Below are positions 5,410-6,168 of a stretch of 6,168 nucleotides of DNA, piece by piece. Origin of the DNA: Actinomycetota bacterium (GTDB lineage: Bacteria > Actinomycetota > Actinomycetes > Actinomycetales > Cellulomonadaceae). The notes beneath the pieces were generated by a model, which saw nothing but the letters and a program-made list of their open reading frames with translations, did not search any database and was not told the origin of the DNA. The stretch lies in contig JAHIJU010000082.1 in NCBI GenBank assembly GCA_018898235.1, positions 1 to 6,168 on the forward strand. Reading direction: 5' to 3'. The translations under genes were made by a program, and so were the position numbers. Positions within the stretch are counted from its first letter, which is position 1. Every line of letters begins with the position of its first letter.

Positions 5410-5778
5410 ATGACCGTCACCGGACCCGATTTCATCGCCCTGCAGGTGCGTGACCTGGAGCGCGCCGCCGCCTTCTACGAGGAGCGCCTCGGCCTGCTGC
5501 GCGCGCCGTTCAGCCCGCCGCACGCGGTGGTCTTCGCCACGTCACCCGTGCCGTTCGCGGTGCGGGACGCGCTGCCCGGCACGGCTCTGGACGGTGTTGC
5601 GCAGCCGGGGCTCGGCGTCGCGCTGTGGCTGCACGGCACCGACGCCCAGGGACTGCACGACTCGCTGGTCGCGGCGGGTGTGCCCATCGTGACGCCGCCG
5701 TTCGACGGGCCCTTCGGGCGCACGTTCGCCTTCGCCGACCCTGACGGGTACGTCATCACGATCCACGACAAGCGGTGA
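5410..5778 (+). CDS. VOC-family (glyoxalase/bleomycin-resistance/dioxygenase fold) protein, probably metal-free
   Basis: A 122-residue protein with the two beta-alpha-beta-beta-beta modules of the vicinal oxygen chelate fold. Module one contains QVRDLERAAAFYEERLGL (12-29); module two contains GLGVALWL (67-74), GTDAQGLHDSLVAAGVPI (76-93) and FADPDGYVITI (108-118). The length is standard. The usual metal ligands appear to be missing: the first-strand His is Phe8, the residue after DPDG where most enzymes carry Glu is Thr117, and no His is seen in the GLGVALWL strand. That favours a ligand-binding or sequestering role (as in bleomycin-type drug-binding proteins) over glyoxalase or dioxygenase activity, but the substrate is unknown. 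The start is firm: GAGGAG at 5398-5403 lies 6 bases before the ATG. It is divergent from a MarR gene across two operators, so it is probably the induced target of that repressor. Confidence 0.88.
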   Translation: MTVTGPDFIALQVRDLERAAAFYEERLGLLRAPFSPPHAVVFATSPVPFAVRDALPGTALDGVAQPGLGVALWLHGTDAQGLHDSLVAAGVPIVTPPFDGPFGRTFAFADPDGYVITIHDKR

Positions 5779-5808
5779 GCACCCCGCGCATCGGGGGAGG
5801 GGGTGCTC
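5777..5808 (+). terminator. Hairpin terminator candidate after the VOC gene
   Basis: GAGCACCCC (5777-5785) and GGGGTGCTC (5800-5808) form a perfect 9-bp stem with a 14-base loop, starting within the TGA stop codon. No T-run follows, which is common for actinobacterial hairpin terminators but lowers certainty. Its position between the VOC and TetR genes fits a transcription end. Confidence 0.55.
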
Positions 5809-5831
5809 CCGGTGTCGCGCTGCTAGAAGCA

Positions 5832-5862
5832 GTGATGTCAGATCGGTGTTATCGTCGATCAC
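5832..5862. promoter_or_regulatory. Candidate TetR autoregulatory operator
   Basis: A gapped palindrome centred on base 5847: GTGAT (5832-5836), four bases, GAT (5841-5843), seven central bases, ATC (5851-5853), four bases, ATCAC (5858-5862), ending immediately before the ATG. An alternative shorter repeat is GATCG (5841-5845) with CGATC (5856-5860). Either would cover the -10 box, as expected for autorepression by a TetR protein. Confidence 0.4.
5850..5855 (+). promoter_or_regulatory. Candidate leaderless -10 box of the TetR gene
   Basis: TATCGT is followed by 7 bases and then the ATG at 5863. No Shine-Dalgarno lies upstream, in keeping with a leaderless transcript. The -35 region is not recognisable. 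Confidence 0.45.
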
Positions 5863-6168
5863 ATGAGCACACGGGCAGCGATCATCGAGGCGGCGGCGGA
5901 GCTCCTGGCGCAGTCGCCGGGCGGTGACATCTCGACCCGTGCGGTCTGCGAGGCGGCGGGGGTGCAGCAGCCGGCGCTGTACCGGCTGTTCGGCGACAAG
6001 GACGGGCTGCTCGCGGCGACCGTCGATCATGTCTGGGACGAGTACCTCGGCATGAAGCGCGCCGCCGAGCACTCCGCCGACCCGCTCGACGACCTGCGCT
6101 CGGGATGGGACAGCCACACGAGGTTCGCCCTGGCGCATCCGAACGCCTACCGGCTGCTGTTCGGCTCC
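5863..6168 (+). CDS. TetR/AcrR-family transcriptional regulator, N-terminal part (3' truncated by window edge)
   Basis: The frame is open from ATG 5863 to the end of the window, giving 102 residues with no stop. Residues 5-52 are a classic TetR DNA-binding domain: AAIIEAAAELLAQ as helix 1, then a helix-turn-helix at TRAVCEAAGVQQPALYRLFGDKDGLLAA (25-52), with the family-typical ALYRLFGDKDGLL recognition and core helices. Residues 53-102 start the ligand-binding domain; HPNAYRLLF (92-100) is a common signature of the C-terminal domain in one TetR subgroup. It is a cytoplasmic homodimeric repressor, released by an unknown small molecule. The ATG is chosen because homology begins immediately after it and a -10-like box lies 7 bases upstream; no Shine-Dalgarno is seen. 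Its target may lie beyond the window; a hairpin separates it from the VOC gene, arguing for an independent unit. Confidence 0.92.
   Translation, partial: MSTRAAIIEAAAELLAQSPGGDISTRAVCEAAGVQQPALYRLFGDKDGLLAATVDHVWDEYLGMKRAAEHSADPLDDLRSGWDSHTRFALAHPNAYRLLFGS

Noticed and set aside
5835..5841. A third ATGTCAG half-site upstream of the TetR gene, matching the MarR operators at 5349 and 5377
   Set aside because: The second half (TGACAT) is absent at the right spacing, and a 7-base match is expected about once by chance in this window.
1..6168. Mobile element, CRISPR array, phage or defence system
   Set aside because: No transposase, integrase, regularly spaced repeats, tRNA-derived attachment site or defence-related domain was found on either strand.

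Overview
The window is very GC-rich, with strong G/C preference at third codon positions, GTG starts, short overlaps and weak or absent Shine-Dalgarno sequences before several genes. Together with the protein families present, this points to an actinomycete (high-GC Gram-positive). The genus cannot be fixed from the sequence. No RNA gene, insertion sequence, integrase, CRISPR array or phage gene was seen; it reads as ordinary chromosome rich in small regulatory genes.

Layout. 3-350 (+) is the C-terminal part of a hemolysin III/TrhA-type membrane protein. 351-865 is a 515-base gap with no convincing gene but with a near-perfect 18-bp palindrome. 866-1288 (+) is a short stand-alone BLUF blue-light photoreceptor. 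1324-2298 (-) is an M15-family zinc D,D-carboxypeptidase with an N-terminal membrane anchor and a long Ala-rich helical spacer. Divergent from it, 2393-2962 (+) is a GNAT acetyltransferase, coupled by a GTGA overlap to an isoprenylcysteine carboxyl methyltransferase-like membrane methyltransferase (2959-3465, +). That gene runs tail to tail into, and overlaps by 17 bases, a short-chain dehydrogenase/reductase (3449-4240, -).

The right half consists of regulator-target units. The SDR gene is divergent from a MarR-family gene (4373-4879, +); a perfect inverted repeat lies just downstream of the SDR -10 box, where a repressor would block transcription. A second MarR-family gene (4901-5350, -) is divergent from a VOC-fold gene (5410-5778, +); their 59-bp gap holds two copies of an ATGTCA-N6-TGACAT operator, one covering the regulator's start codon and ribosome binding site, the other the expected start of VOC transcription. 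A TetR-family gene (5863 to the window end, +) starts the next unit and has its own candidate operator.

The most noteworthy items are the two regulator/operator architectures, the actinobacterial stand-alone BLUF protein with its long empty upstream region, a VOC protein lacking the usual metal ligands, and three genes whose -10 box sits 6-7 bases before the ATG, suggesting leaderless mRNAs. I found no strong evidence for a wholly new multi-gene system.
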